A stretch of 64,000 nucleotides of DNA from positions 1-64,000 of the forward strand of contig NZ_JACHBY010000005.1 of assembly GCF_014200495.1 (NCBI RefSeq). Reading direction: 5' to 3'. The notes under the pieces were generated by a model. It was not told where the DNA came from and did not search any database. It saw nothing but the letters and a program-made list of their open reading frames with translations. Within the stretch, counting starts at the first letter, position 1. Every line of letters begins with the position of its first letter. The stretch comes from Mucilaginibacter geliditolerans. Lineage in GTDB: Bacteria > Bacteroidota > Bacteroidia > Sphingobacteriales > Sphingobacteriaceae. Of this stretch, positions 26,513 through 34,383 are shown one piece after another. The position numbers and the translations under genes are program-made.

Positions 26513-27439
26513 GCTCAAATCCTGTTAGCATTATTTTCGTACGATAAAGAAGTTTCAGACGTTTCGAGTGCATTTTTAAAAAAATATTTTAAGATAGAGG
26601 GGTTACATTCTTTCGAGATACAAGTCAAAAGACACACCGGTTGGGTAGACAAAACCTATAATCGTTTTTTTGATACTAAAGGCATTGTAAGAAACTTTCT
26701 ACAAGAATTGGATAGCCTACAAAATACTTTAAAAGATTCAAAAAAAGAAATTATTACGGCCAACGCAAATAGTAGTTTGGTCAACATGATCAAATATCAC
26801 TTTAAGGGCGACAAACCGTTGCAAGACTTGAAGAAAGTCTTTGGATATGAAAGTGATATATTTAAAATTTTAAACATATTATATGTAACAAAAAACCTCG
26901 CAAATATTATAATAACAGTCAAAAAGGAAGGAATCAAACAGCCAATTTCTTTTAATTCTTTAAGCGAAGGTGAACAACAATTTATAGCAATTAAGGGAAT
27001 GATTTATTTACTTCAAGGTAAAGAAACGCTATTTTTATGGGATGAGCCTGATACGTTTCTCAATCCATCTTGGCAGTGGAATTTGCTTCCAGATCTGCAA
27101 AAGGATAAATCTTTAATACAAAGAGATCAATTTATAATGACTAGTCATTCACCAATTATTTTAAGTACTGTTGAAAAACATGCCTATTTCATGGAAGAAG
27201 GTAAGATAAATAGTATTCCTAAGGTATATGGGAGAACAGTTAATGATGCACTTTCAGAGCAAGGTTTAAACATACAAGGTGAAGATAATCTAACCGAAAT
27301 TGATAAGCTTTTTGAACTTATAGAAGAAAGAGAATTTACAATGGCCAAGGAAACCCTTAATATCTTAGAAGATAAATACGGCAAAAATCACCCTGATTTA
27401 ATCAGAGCGGGGGTATTATTCAATCTTTATTCTAAATGA
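26513..27439 (+). pseudogene. N-terminally truncated AAA/ABC-type ATPase, Septu PtuA-like
   Basis: The open frame runs about 308 codons from just after a stop at 26510-26512 to the stop at 27439, with no ATG near its start; the first usable codon may be TTG at 26708 (243 aa). It holds the C-terminal half of an OLD/Rad50-like ATPase: an LSEGEQQF signature, Walker B LFLWDEPDTFLNPS, switch His in TSHSPIIL, and the family end NDALSEQGLN...AKETLNILEDKYG. No Walker A (GxxxxGKS/T) lies in the frame or in the 107 bp back to tRNA-Arg, so the nucleotide-binding N terminus is lost. It overlaps the HNH gene by ATGA, the PtuA-PtuB arrangement. A remnant is the simplest reading. Strongly AT-rich compared with metG. 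Confidence 0.75.
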
Positions 27440-28122
27440 GATTTATATTAAAGAATAATCCTTCAGAATTCATCAAGAATTTTATTGAACTTCAAAACAA
27501 GATACCAGTACATCCTACGTATGCAGATTTGCGAAGTGACAACGGTGGGAAAACAATTAAAGAAGTTCAAACGCAACTTTATAATGAGCAAAATGGATTA
27601 TGTTGCTATTGCAATAAATATTTAGATAAAGATTTCCATGTTGAACACTTTTTACCACAAAGTAAATTCAAATATGACGAAGTAGAATATAGTAATATTT
27701 TTTTATCGTGCAATTCGCCATTTACTTGTGGCAAAGTCAAAGAGAACAATTTAATTTCGAAATATATTACTCATCCTGATTGCAAAAGTTTCTTTAAATA
27801 CAATCATTTAGGTGAGATTCTTCCAGAATGTCAATTTATGACATTGGACATGGTTATAATCAATTGGAGTAGTTTAAATACAAAGGTAAAAGATCTGTTT
27901 TTATTTATTGAAACGTTAAAATTAAATCATACCAGCCTAACAGAAATAAGGAAAAGTATATATAAAGTTAACTATCCTGAAGAGATTATAAGATTAAACT
28001 CGGATAGAGCAGCGATTAATCTTCAAATCATTGAATTGGAGAAGAATCAGAATCTTAGAAACGATGTTTTGGCTTTTTGGCTTAAGAACTATTTGAAAAA
28101 AAATGCGAGTATAAATAATTAA
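27436..28122 (+). CDS. HNH endonuclease, Septu PtuB-like
   Basis: Protein of 228 aa whose ATG overlaps the stop of the truncated ATPase. The HNH core is visible: zinc Cys pair in LCCYCNKYL (about residues 55-63), catalytic His in VEHFLPQSKF (about 70-80), then the Asn/Cys part NIFLSCNSPFTCGKVKENN (about 88-106). This is the pattern of TIGR02646-type HNH proteins that work with AAA ATPases in Septu and some retron defence systems, where PtuB cuts nucleic acid when released by PtuA. The C-terminal 110 residues are Lys/Ile/Asn-rich and helical. The gene looks intact although its partner is not, so it may be non-functional, or act with another ATPase. AT-rich, flanked by tRNA repeats. Confidence 0.8.
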   Translation: MRFILKNNPSEFIKNFIELQNKIPVHPTYADLRSDNGGKTIKEVQTQLYNEQNGLCCYCNKYLDKDFHVEHFLPQSKFKYDEVEYSNIFLSCNSPFTCGKVKENNLISKYITHPDCKSFFKYNHLGEILPECQFMTLDMVIINWSSLNTKVKDLFLFIETLKLNHTSLTEIRKSIYKVNYPEEIIRLNSDRAAINLQIIELEKNQNLRNDVLAFWLKNYLKKNASINN

Positions 28123-28128
28123 GCCACC

Positions 28129-28392
28129 ATGAAACTTGACTTTTGCTTTAAATTATACAGGGCTTAGTTTTTTATAAAGATTTGAATTATAGAAATAATA
28201 GCAGGTCAACTAATAAAGGACTTATCAATCTGCGATCCTGATTACCAATAGCATTTTGGGAGACTTGATTTTTGCCATGTTAAAGATATAGGCGGTATAA
28301 TTCAAATTGAGTTTAACCAAACCGTTTACAAAGAAAATAATGGAAAAGTGATAATCTTGAATCATGAGATAGACCCTGACGATATATTATAA
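28129..28392 (+). pseudogene. Decayed AT-rich coding remnant
   Basis: In one frame an ATG at 28129 opens MKLDFCFKLYRA and then stops. The same frame later reads AGQLIKDLSICDPDYQ, a TAG at 28249, then HFGRLDFCHVKDIGG... to a TAA at 28390-28392 (end ...HEIDPDDIL). The protein-like phrases separated by stops in one frame suggest a dead gene in the island. The family is not recognised. Confidence 0.35.
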
Positions 28393-28552
28393 TATTAGTG
28401 AAAATATTAAAACCTTTAGCAAACTATTCGTGAGATGGTTATTAATTTAAAGGTAAATATGGGTAAAGTTCAAATGACATTGAATGAAACTTATTTACAT
28501 CATTTTGAGCCTAAATGGCATCAAAAAAATACATGTAGATGTCCTAATTTCC

Positions 28553-28568
28553 TCTCGTCGGGACCACT
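28553..28568 (+). repeat. Putative attR, copy of the tRNA-Arg 3' end
   Basis: TCTCGTCGGGACCACT, identical to 26393-26408 and 2160 bp away. It marks the right edge of the small island. Confidence 0.75.
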
Positions 28569-28591
28569 GAACCTAACTGGTGAAAACCACT

Positions 28592-28626
28592 AAAACCCTA
28601 TAAATTATATGTTTATAGGGTTTTTT
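28592..28626 (+). terminator. Rho-independent terminator right of attR
   Basis: AAACCCTATAA and TTATAGGGTTT pair around ATTATATGT, followed by TTT. Confidence 0.75.
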
Positions 28627-29083
28627 AATTGTAAAAAAGTTCCATTTTGAATGCATTATTTGAATAAGTAGTGCGTGATTAGGTGAGGAAATCTGCAATT
28701 ATTCTTACTCACTAAATGCTATATAAGTGTCTTTAAATTAGATACTTATATGCGGATAAATTAAATTTTTCGCAGATTAAAATCCAAATTTTAGAAAATT
28801 CGTAACATTCTTTAAATCAGAATTTTAAAAAACGCTATTTAGGTTCGATTCCAACCCAGATCTGAACGTAGGCTGCAGAAACGAATGAAAACGCCTAAAC
28901 AATACCAATTGGTATGCTTTTCCTGTGTTTCTGAGCTTAATATTGTATTATTTAGCCTGAAAAACAGGTGAGTTACCTTGCCCCATTGAATATTCATAAC
29001 CTTAATCCCGAACATGTTTCACTTTGAAACATCTTGATGCGAAAACTTCGCGAAGGTAGATTTGCAGCTTAAACAACAAGAAA

Positions 29084-29356
29084 ATGAATACAAACCTTAA
29101 TATCCTTTTTTACTTAAAAAAGCCGAGAGGCTATAATTCAGGCATAGTTCCTGTATACATGAGAATTACTATTAATTATCAGCGAAGCGAAATTAGTATT
29201 GGTAGAGAAATTGAACCTAGTAAATGGGACACTGCACGTCGAAGAGCAAAAGGAACTTTATTGCAAGATTACAAACATATTAATATTGAAAGCTCTGGAT
29301 GGATGCAGGAGCTGGCAACAACTATAGAAGAGTTAAAAACAGACCGAAAGTATTAG
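29084..29356 (+). pseudogene. Truncated tyrosine site-specific integrase (N-terminal arm domain)
   Basis: A 90-codon ORF matching only the start of Bacteroidota tyrosine recombinases: the arm-binding domain with LNILFYLKKPRGYNSGIVPVYMRITIN, then SEISIGREIEPSKWD and RAKGT. Full-length family members have about 400 aa with a core-binding and catalytic domain (R-H-R-Y); none of that follows in any frame I could read. It lies 0.5 kb right of the putative attR and is probably the dead integrase of this or a neighbouring element. Confidence 0.65.
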
Positions 29357-29440
29357 GTTTGAGAGGACATCACTTGTCAACATAGAAAGTCAATCGTAAG
29401 TTAACGAGTTCAAGCTAAGCCGAGTCATTTCCAACCCCGC

Positions 29441-29572
29441 TGCACAATGCAAATCAGCCATAAAATAGTTCGGGTTTTGTAGTCTAAGGACCACCTTATT
29501 TTAACCCATCTATGGGATTGGCATGGGAAAGATTATTTTTAAAAGCCTATAGATGAAAGTCTATAGGCTTTT
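29441..29572 (+). repeat. Repeat C1 with built-in terminator
   Basis: From about GGTTTTGTAGTCTAAGGACC to the hairpin AAAAGCCTATAGATGAAAGT...GGCTTTT (29541-29572). It aligns with 30673-30774, sharing CTAAG, ATCTRTGGGA, RTATGGGAAAGATTATT-like sequence and the same type of terminator. The 273 bp between the integrase remnant and the protease hold no other feature. Confidence 0.6.
29541..29572 (+). terminator. Terminator, AAGCCT...GATGAAA...AGGCTT family
   Basis: AAAAGCCTATAGA and TCTATAGGCTTTT form a perfect stem around TGAAAG. Confidence 0.8.
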
Positions 29573-29594
29573 AAAAATATTTTCTAATTTAGGA

Positions 29595-29624
29595 GTGTAG
29601 TGATAACACCTACCGCGAACTAAA
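29595..29624 (+). repeat. 30-bp repeat D1 before the protease gene
   Basis: GTGTAGTGATAACACC followed by TACCGCGAACTAAA matches 32558-32589 (GTGCTGCAGTGATAACATTTGCCGC...CTAAA). It ends 5 nt before the protease ATG. Confidence 0.5.
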
Positions 29625-29629
29625 TTAAG

Positions 29630-30505
29630 ATGAAAAAAAATAAAAAAATCATATTTATTGTGGTCGCGGTCTTGTGCCAGGCTTTCGGGCCTTTAAGCAT
29701 TGCAAAGACCCTTATTCACAATAAAACTATTGAAAACAGGTGGATTGCTGAAATCCATTTTGAAACGATTGATAACCTGATCTACGTACCTGTTTCAGTT
29801 AACGGGTCGGCATACTGTCGCTTTATTTTAGACGGCGGCTCCAGTGTTTGTGTAGTCGATTCGTCCATCGTTAACTCACTTCATTTAACAGGTTCAGGCG
29901 ACGGAATTATTCATGGCGCGGGTACGGGGGCTGTCAAGGTTAGTTACTGTGATAGCATTACATATAAGCTTAAGGATATAAAAACATTGGTTCCCCGATC
30001 AGATATTATTAATCTGTCCAATGCTGTGCCGGGGCAAAAGCTTGATGGACTCTTGGGTTATGATTTCTTTTTAAAGTATGTTATTGAGATAAATTATAAA
30101 AATAAAGTTATCCGTTTATATCAACCGGAGAATTATCATTACAAGGGAAAAGGTTCGGTTGTACCGATCAGTTTTTTCAAAAAGATACCGCACTTTAGGG
30201 CTAAGGTAAAGGTACCTGGCCGTCCCCTTGTGGAAAAAGATTATGCGATTGATACAGGGTCTTCCGATGTAATTAACGAGAATTTGCTAAACGTGTCTAC
30301 CGGTCCTAAAAAAGAGGTAGTTGGGGGTGTCGGTGTTGGACAAAAGTTTACGATTGTACAGGGAAAAATAGAAACATTTCAGATAGGTAAGTACATCCTC
30401 CACAACCTGGATGGAGTATCGGGGGCTGATAAAATAGGTGCAGGGCTGCTTAGCAGATATATTGTCGTATTTGATTACTCACGGTCTCACATGATTCTGG
30501 AATAA
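29630..30505 (+). CDS. Exported retropepsin-like aspartyl protease family protein
   Basis: Protein of 291 aa with a signal sequence (KKNKKIIFIVVAVLCQAF, cleavage near residue 27). Two pepsin-like half-sites are visible: FILDGGSSVCVVDSSIV near residue 65 and YAIDTGSSDVINENLL near 208. The second has the full Asp-Thr-Gly; the first has Asp-Gly-Gly. That fits the family of single-chain bacterial retropepsin-like proteins (aspartyl_protease_2), where each lobe gives one Asp. Whether the altered first lobe stays active is unclear. The gene stands alone between two repeat blocks and probably acts in the periplasm or on the surface. The substrate is unknown. Confidence 0.8.
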   Translation: MKKNKKIIFIVVAVLCQAFGPLSIAKTLIHNKTIENRWIAEIHFETIDNLIYVPVSVNGSAYCRFILDGGSSVCVVDSSIVNSLHLTGSGDGIIHGAGTGAVKVSYCDSITYKLKDIKTLVPRSDIINLSNAVPGQKLDGLLGYDFFLKYVIEINYKNKVIRLYQPENYHYKGKGSVVPISFFKKIPHFRAKVKVPGRPLVEKDYAIDTGSSDVINENLLNVSTGPKKEVVGGVGVGQKFTIVQGKIETFQIGKYILHNLDGVSGADKIGAGLLSRYIVVFDYSRSHMILE

Positions 30506-30672
30506 TTATAAAGAAGGATAACCAATATAACGCAATCAGTTATTTTCAAAATAAGCCTTTTTTTAAGGGTGTTATAGCTGAACATTCCGGGAGGTTTTAC
30601 TATTTGATCGGTGCCATAAGTTTATCTATTTCAGCCTATGGTCGGTATTATTTGCGTAACATCACCCTCTAA

Positions 30673-30774
30673 GCCGCGAGTTTTATAGGCTAAGACCCAC
30701 TAAATAACCGATCTGTGGGAACAGTATGGGAAAGATTATTCAAAAGCCTTTAGATGAAAATCTGGAGGCTTTTT
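30673..30774 (+). repeat. Repeat C2 with built-in terminator
   Basis: A second copy of the C repeat (see 29441-29572), including the terminator AAAAGCCTTTAGATGAAAAT...GGCTTTTT at 30742-30774. It lies in the 357-bp gap before the GH32 gene, which holds nothing else that I can support. Confidence 0.6.
30742..30774 (+). terminator. Terminator, same hairpin family
   Basis: AAAAGCCTTTAGA and TCTGGAGGCTTTTT pair around TGAAAA with a G-T pair. Confidence 0.75.
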
Positions 30775-30862
30775 GATTGGTGGGCAACACCACATGAGTT
30801 TGTTAATTTAAAAGTTGCCTATATTTAGGGGTCAACAAAGTATAAGAGACCATACTGCTAAA

Positions 30863-32548
30863 ATGACCATGACTTTTTTAAAAACGTATTCCTTAGCTCA
30901 GCCTAACTTTATTAAGTCGAGCTGCAAAGCGATAGGCGTTATTATGTTCTTGTTCATGATTCAAAATGGTGTTGTGAAAGCTACTGACAGGCAATTTAAA
31001 ATTGAAAAAAAATACCTCAACATTCCTGTTGGTAACCGGGCGAGAATGAAGCTTTTTAAAATAAATGTCAATGGCTTAAGCAAACGGGAGTTCCCTGTTC
31101 AACTAGCAGAAGATGCTGTGAATTATTGGATTTTTATTGATGTTACTGAATTTAAGGGCAAAACAATTACGCTATCATGTCCCGCCACTGAAAAGGCGTT
31201 AGGCCGTATCTATCAGGATGACAGGATCAACGGGGAGGACAGCCTGTACAAAGAAAGTTTAAGACCCCAGGTCCACTTCACAGTTAAAAGAGGTTGGAGT
31301 AATGATATCAACGGCCCCATTTATTTTAACAATCAATATCATTTGTTTTGGCAGGCATTTCCGTTCGGCAAGTCATGGAATACGGGTTATATGTATTGGG
31401 GGCATGCTACCAGTAAGGATATGCTCCATTGGACCGAACATGAGCCCGCTTTGATGCTTGATAGTTTAGGCTCACCCTGGTCTGGAACTGCCGTTATTGA
31501 TAAAAACAATGATGCGGGCTGGGGAAAAAATACAATGGTAATATATTACACTGCTTTCGACCTTACTTCCTTTAAACAGGTGCAATGTATGGCCTACAGC
31601 ACGGATGAAGGCCATACATTTAAGAGATATAGCCGAAACCCTGTAATTGACAGCAATTGGGAGATGCAAACCAATGACACCAGGGATCCGAAAGTATTCT
31701 ATTACGAGCCGGCTAAAACCTGGGTGATGGTATTGTTTGAAAGGGACGGGATGTCGTTCTATAACTCTACAGATATGAAGAAATGGCAAAAGCAAAGCCA
31801 CTTCATGGGCCTGCATGAGTGCCCTGATTTCTTTGAATTACCTGTAGATGGGAATACAAATAATAAAAAATGGGTGTTACATGGCGGCAGTGCAGATTAC
31901 TTTATCGGCAGTTTTGATGGAAAGATTTTCACGCCCGAAACGCTCAGAATGCGGTATGCCGTCGGTAAATCGGATCCGGATATTTTATATGCGGCCGAGT
32001 CTTTTGCAAATATGCCGGATAACAGGCGGGTACAAATTGCCTGGGGGCGGATAGCGCACCCCAATATGCCTTTTACCCAAATGATGTTATTTCCAACAGA
32101 ATTTTCATTGCGCACAACTGCAGAGGGGATCAAGCTTGTGGCCAACCCCATCCGCGAAATAGAAACTTTGCACACCACATCCAATAAATGGACATCATTA
32201 AAAGCAGGTGAGGCTAACGATAAGCTGGCAAAATTCATATCCGGTGCATATCATATCAAGGCAAAATTTACGATTGGTCAAAACGATAGTTTGCGATTGA
32301 AATACAATGGGAACGAAATTTTGAGCATTGCCGGTAATGAATGCAAACCGGGTGAAAATACCATTGAGATAATCCTCGATAAAACATCCTCCGAGATTTT
32401 TATAAATGGGGGCGAACATTACGTTGTTGAAAGGCTTACAAAATTTAATAAGCAAGGGTTGACATTTACCTGTCCCCAAAACTCGATCAATATTTCACAA
32501 TTGGAGTTGTATGAAATGAAGTCTGTCTGGAATACCATAAATAAATAG
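30863..32548 (+). CDS. GH32 fructan hydrolase (DUF4980-GH32)
   Basis: Exported glycoside hydrolase of about 561 aa from the ATG at 30863; a TTG 48 nt upstream is less likely. A signal anchor covers about residues 18-40 (AIGVIMFLFMIQNGVVKA). An N-terminal DUF4980-like beta domain runs to about residue 130, then the five-bladed propeller: nucleophile site GWSNDINGPIYFNNQYHLFW, WSGTAVID, transition-state Asp in NDTRDPKVFYY, acid/base Glu in HECPDFFEL, then a C-terminal sandwich. Usual GH32 sequences read WMNDPNG; here Pro is Ile (NDING), while the catalytic Asp, RDP and EC are kept. It should cleave fructans such as levan or inulin. No SusC/SusD or fructokinase gene lies nearby. Confidence 0.88.
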   Translation: MTMTFLKTYSLAQPNFIKSSCKAIGVIMFLFMIQNGVVKATDRQFKIEKKYLNIPVGNRARMKLFKINVNGLSKREFPVQLAEDAVNYWIFIDVTEFKGKTITLSCPATEKALGRIYQDDRINGEDSLYKESLRPQVHFTVKRGWSNDINGPIYFNNQYHLFWQAFPFGKSWNTGYMYWGHATSKDMLHWTEHEPALMLDSLGSPWSGTAVIDKNNDAGWGKNTMVIYYTAFDLTSFKQVQCMAYSTDEGHTFKRYSRNPVIDSNWEMQTNDTRDPKVFYYEPAKTWVMVLFERDGMSFYNSTDMKKWQKQSHFMGLHECPDFFELPVDGNTNNKKWVLHGGSADYFIGSFDGKIFTPETLRMRYAVGKSDPDILYAAESFANMPDNRRVQIAWGRIAHPNMPFTQMMLFPTEFSLRTTAEGIKLVANPIREIETLHTTSNKWTSLKAGEANDKLAKFISGAYHIKAKFTIGQNDSLRLKYNGNEILSIAGNECKPGENTIEIILDKTSSEIFINGGEHYVVERLTKFNKQGLTFTCPQNSINISQLELYEMKSVWNTINK

Positions 32549-32557
32549 CATGCCTGG

Positions 32558-32589
32558 TGCTGCAGTGATAACATTTGCCGCAAGCTAAA
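32558..32589 (+). repeat. Repeat D2
   Basis: A second copy of the D repeat (GCAGTGATAACATTTGCCGC then AAGCTAAA), 10 nt after the GH32 stop and 78 nt before the lactamase ATG. Confidence 0.5.
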
Positions 32590-32666
32590 GTGCTCAAATA
32601 TATTTTTCTGACCATCTTCTATATAATAATAGCAACCATGTATATTTAGCGTTCATTTATCTATAT

Positions 32667-33545
32667 ATGCTTGTAAAAAAATTAAAAACGATTTCGCTAT
32701 TGATCAGTTTTTTATGCTTGGGTTTTTGGGCATCAGCCCAAAAAGTGGTCCAGCCTGCAAACACTAATCCCGAATGGTCAAAACCTTATCCGCCGTTTCG
32801 AATTGCAGGTAATCTTTATTATGTAGGCACTTATGATTTGGCTTGCTACCTTATTGTTACCCCCCAGGGCAATATACTGATCAACACAGGGCTTGCCGAT
32901 TCCGCACCTATGATCAAAGCTAACATTGAGGCTTTGGGCTTCAAATTTGCGGATATCAAGATACTCTTAAATACCCAGGCACATTATGACCACATGGGCG
33001 CAATGGCGGCGATAAAAAGAATGACGGGTGCCAAAATGATGATAGATGAAGGTGATGCTGGAGTAGTAACAGATGGTGGCCGTTCGGATTACTCAACAGG
33101 TGGTAATGAAAGTACTTATGCGCCGGTACAAATAGACCGGTTATTACACAACGGCGATACCATAAAGTTAGGCGGTATGCAATTGGTTATTCTTCACCAC
33201 CCAGGGCATACTAAAGGCTCTTGTAGCTTTTTGTTCGATGTGCGGGATAACACACGGTCGTATAGAGTTTTGATAGCCAACATGCCAACAATAGTTACCG
33301 ACAAAAATTTCGCAGACATACCTACCTACCCTAATATTGCAAAAGATTATGCTTACACATTAGGTGCCATGAAAAAATTATCGTTTGATATCTGGCTTGC
33401 ATCCCATGCCAGTCAGTTTGACCTTCAAAGCAAGCACAAACCCGGCGATAATTATAATCCCGCTGCCTTTATGGACAAAAAGGGATATGACGCAGAAATC
33501 AACGATTTGCAGGATCAGTTTTTAAAGAAATTAAAAGAGAAATAA
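32667..33545 (+). CDS. GOB-like subclass B3 metallo-beta-lactamase
   Basis: Exported zinc hydrolase of 292 aa (signal peptide ending near ASAQK, residue 25) that should open the beta-lactam ring, including carbapenems, in the periplasm. It carries the subclass B3 landmarks: PFRIAGNLYYVGTYDLACYLIV, LNTQAHYDHMGA (zinc site, where the usual first His of HxHxDH is Gln, as in GOB enzymes of Elizabethkingia), HHPGHTKGSC (zinc His and B3 loop), LIANMPTIVTDKNF and ASHASQFDLQSKHKPGD (zinc His at the C terminus). The resemblance to GOB-1 runs along the whole length, as far as I can recall that sequence. No mobile gene touches it directly, and the codon style looks native. Substrate range is untested. 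Confidence 0.92.
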   Translation: MLVKKLKTISLLISFLCLGFWASAQKVVQPANTNPEWSKPYPPFRIAGNLYYVGTYDLACYLIVTPQGNILINTGLADSAPMIKANIEALGFKFADIKILLNTQAHYDHMGAMAAIKRMTGAKMMIDEGDAGVVTDGGRSDYSTGGNESTYAPVQIDRLLHNGDTIKLGGMQLVILHHPGHTKGSCSFLFDVRDNTRSYRVLIANMPTIVTDKNFADIPTYPNIAKDYAYTLGAMKKLSFDIWLASHASQFDLQSKHKPGDNYNPAAFMDKKGYDAEINDLQDQFLKKLKEK

Positions 33546-33595
33546 CGATAAGGCAGAAGGTTTTTTGTGCAGGCAGAATGCTTGCAATATTTTAG

Positions 33596-33617
33596 GTCGA
33601 AGTTTGCAAACTTCGAC
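33596..33617. repeat. 22-bp perfect palindrome E1
   Basis: GTCGAAGTTTG followed by its exact reverse complement. A variant occurs at 38687-38710 within a shared context (TTTTAGGTCGAAGTTTG, then CTTCGAC). Confidence 0.65.
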
Positions 33618-33683
33618 TAGTTGGGAGACAATGTTGTTCCGTCCAAAACCGGAATAATAAAAATTAAGCCTACCTTTGATCAG

Positions 33684-34082
33684 ATGACAAACAGGCGGAA
33701 TATCAAACTCAAAGCGCTGATGGCAAAATGGTTGCTTATCTCAACCCTTGTCGTTAGTCTTTTTGCTGTTTCGGGCCCTGTTGGCCAGTCTATCTTTCAG
33801 TCACAAAAATCACGAACTGAACTTGTATTTTCTAATAATGCGAAGCCTGGTTACCGGGCCATTGCCTATCAAATACGGAGAGAACACGCTCGGCCCCAAT
33901 TCATTTACAATGCCAGCCTGCTTCATGAATGCCATTTATTAGCTTACAGCAGACTATCTAAGGTTAAGTTTGACCAGTTATTGCGGCAAGCCGTTGATTT
34001 ACAAATCTGCCGGAGATTCCACCATCTCAAAATCATTCCTCAAAATCCAGGCGAAGACCATGGTGATTGCTTTATAGCATAA
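33684..34082 (+). CDS. Small exported or membrane-anchored protein, unknown
   Basis: ORF of 132 aa from the ATG at 33684 (63 further nt upstream are open but start with TTG). A hydrophobic segment covers about residues 15-33 (WLLISTLVVSLFAVSGPVG), preceded by a basic N terminus, so it may be exported or anchored. The rest is basic with several His and Arg and two Cys, no motif recognised. It sits between the lactamase and a 65-aa exported ORF on the same strand; promoter and terminator signals were not found. Confidence 0.5.
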   Translation: MTNRRNIKLKALMAKWLLISTLVVSLFAVSGPVGQSIFQSQKSRTELVFSNNAKPGYRAIAYQIRREHARPQFIYNASLLHECHLLAYSRLSKVKFDQLLRQAVDLQICRRFHHLKIIPQNPGEDHGDCFIA

Positions 34083-34156
34083 TCCCCCCTCACACATTTT
34101 AAGCAGTTTTGACGGCCTTAAGGCGGAGCTGCGGTCATTCGTAATTTATTTATAAC

Positions 34157-34354
34157 ATGAAAAGTTTCAAAAAGGCATTGAAGCTGGCATGCCTGGTGCT
34201 GGTGATCTGTCTAGCAACTATCGGTATCAGCATTGCCGGCGGCGCTCCTGTTCCTCTTTCCCGGAGAAAAGAAAACGATCCGCAAATCAAAATAGAATTG
34301 GTTGAATCGAAAGAGAAAACAAGCGATTTAGTACAAATTGACGTTAAATTATAA
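34157..34354 (+). CDS. Small exported protein, unknown
   Basis: ORF of 65 aa with a signal sequence (MKSFKKALKLACLVLVICLA, cleavage perhaps after ISIAG). The mature peptide of about 38 residues is charged (SRRKENDPQIKIELVESKEK), without Cys. It lies between the 132-aa ORF and a 28-bp perfect palindrome. Family unknown; a small secreted peptide is plausible, but there is no direct support beyond the signal sequence and codon structure. Confidence 0.5.
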   Translation: MKSFKKALKLACLVLVICLATIGISIAGGAPVPLSRRKENDPQIKIELVESKEKTSDLVQIDVKL

Positions 34355-34383
34355 ACAAAGTGCCAAGCATAACATCTTAATCA

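Larger units (their letters stand above)
28393..29083. other. AT-rich non-coding stretch holding attR
   Basis: No supportable gene. It contains a 52-codon ORF (28435-28593) that runs across the att copy and is probably chance, the putative attR, a terminator at 28592-28626, and a GGTTCGATTCC at 28842 that resembles a tRNA T-arm but does not fold into one. Confidence 0.6.

Noticed and set aside
28435..28593. 52-codon ORF across the attR copy
   Set aside because: It crosses the repeat junction, has no recognisable features and ends near the terminator; probably chance.
28842..28852. GGTTCGATTCC resembling a tRNA T-arm
   Set aside because: The flanks cannot pair into T or acceptor stems, so no tRNA can be folded.
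33621..33683. TTG-started extension of the 132-aa ORF
   Set aside because: The ATG at 33684 gives a normal signal-like start; the extension has no support.
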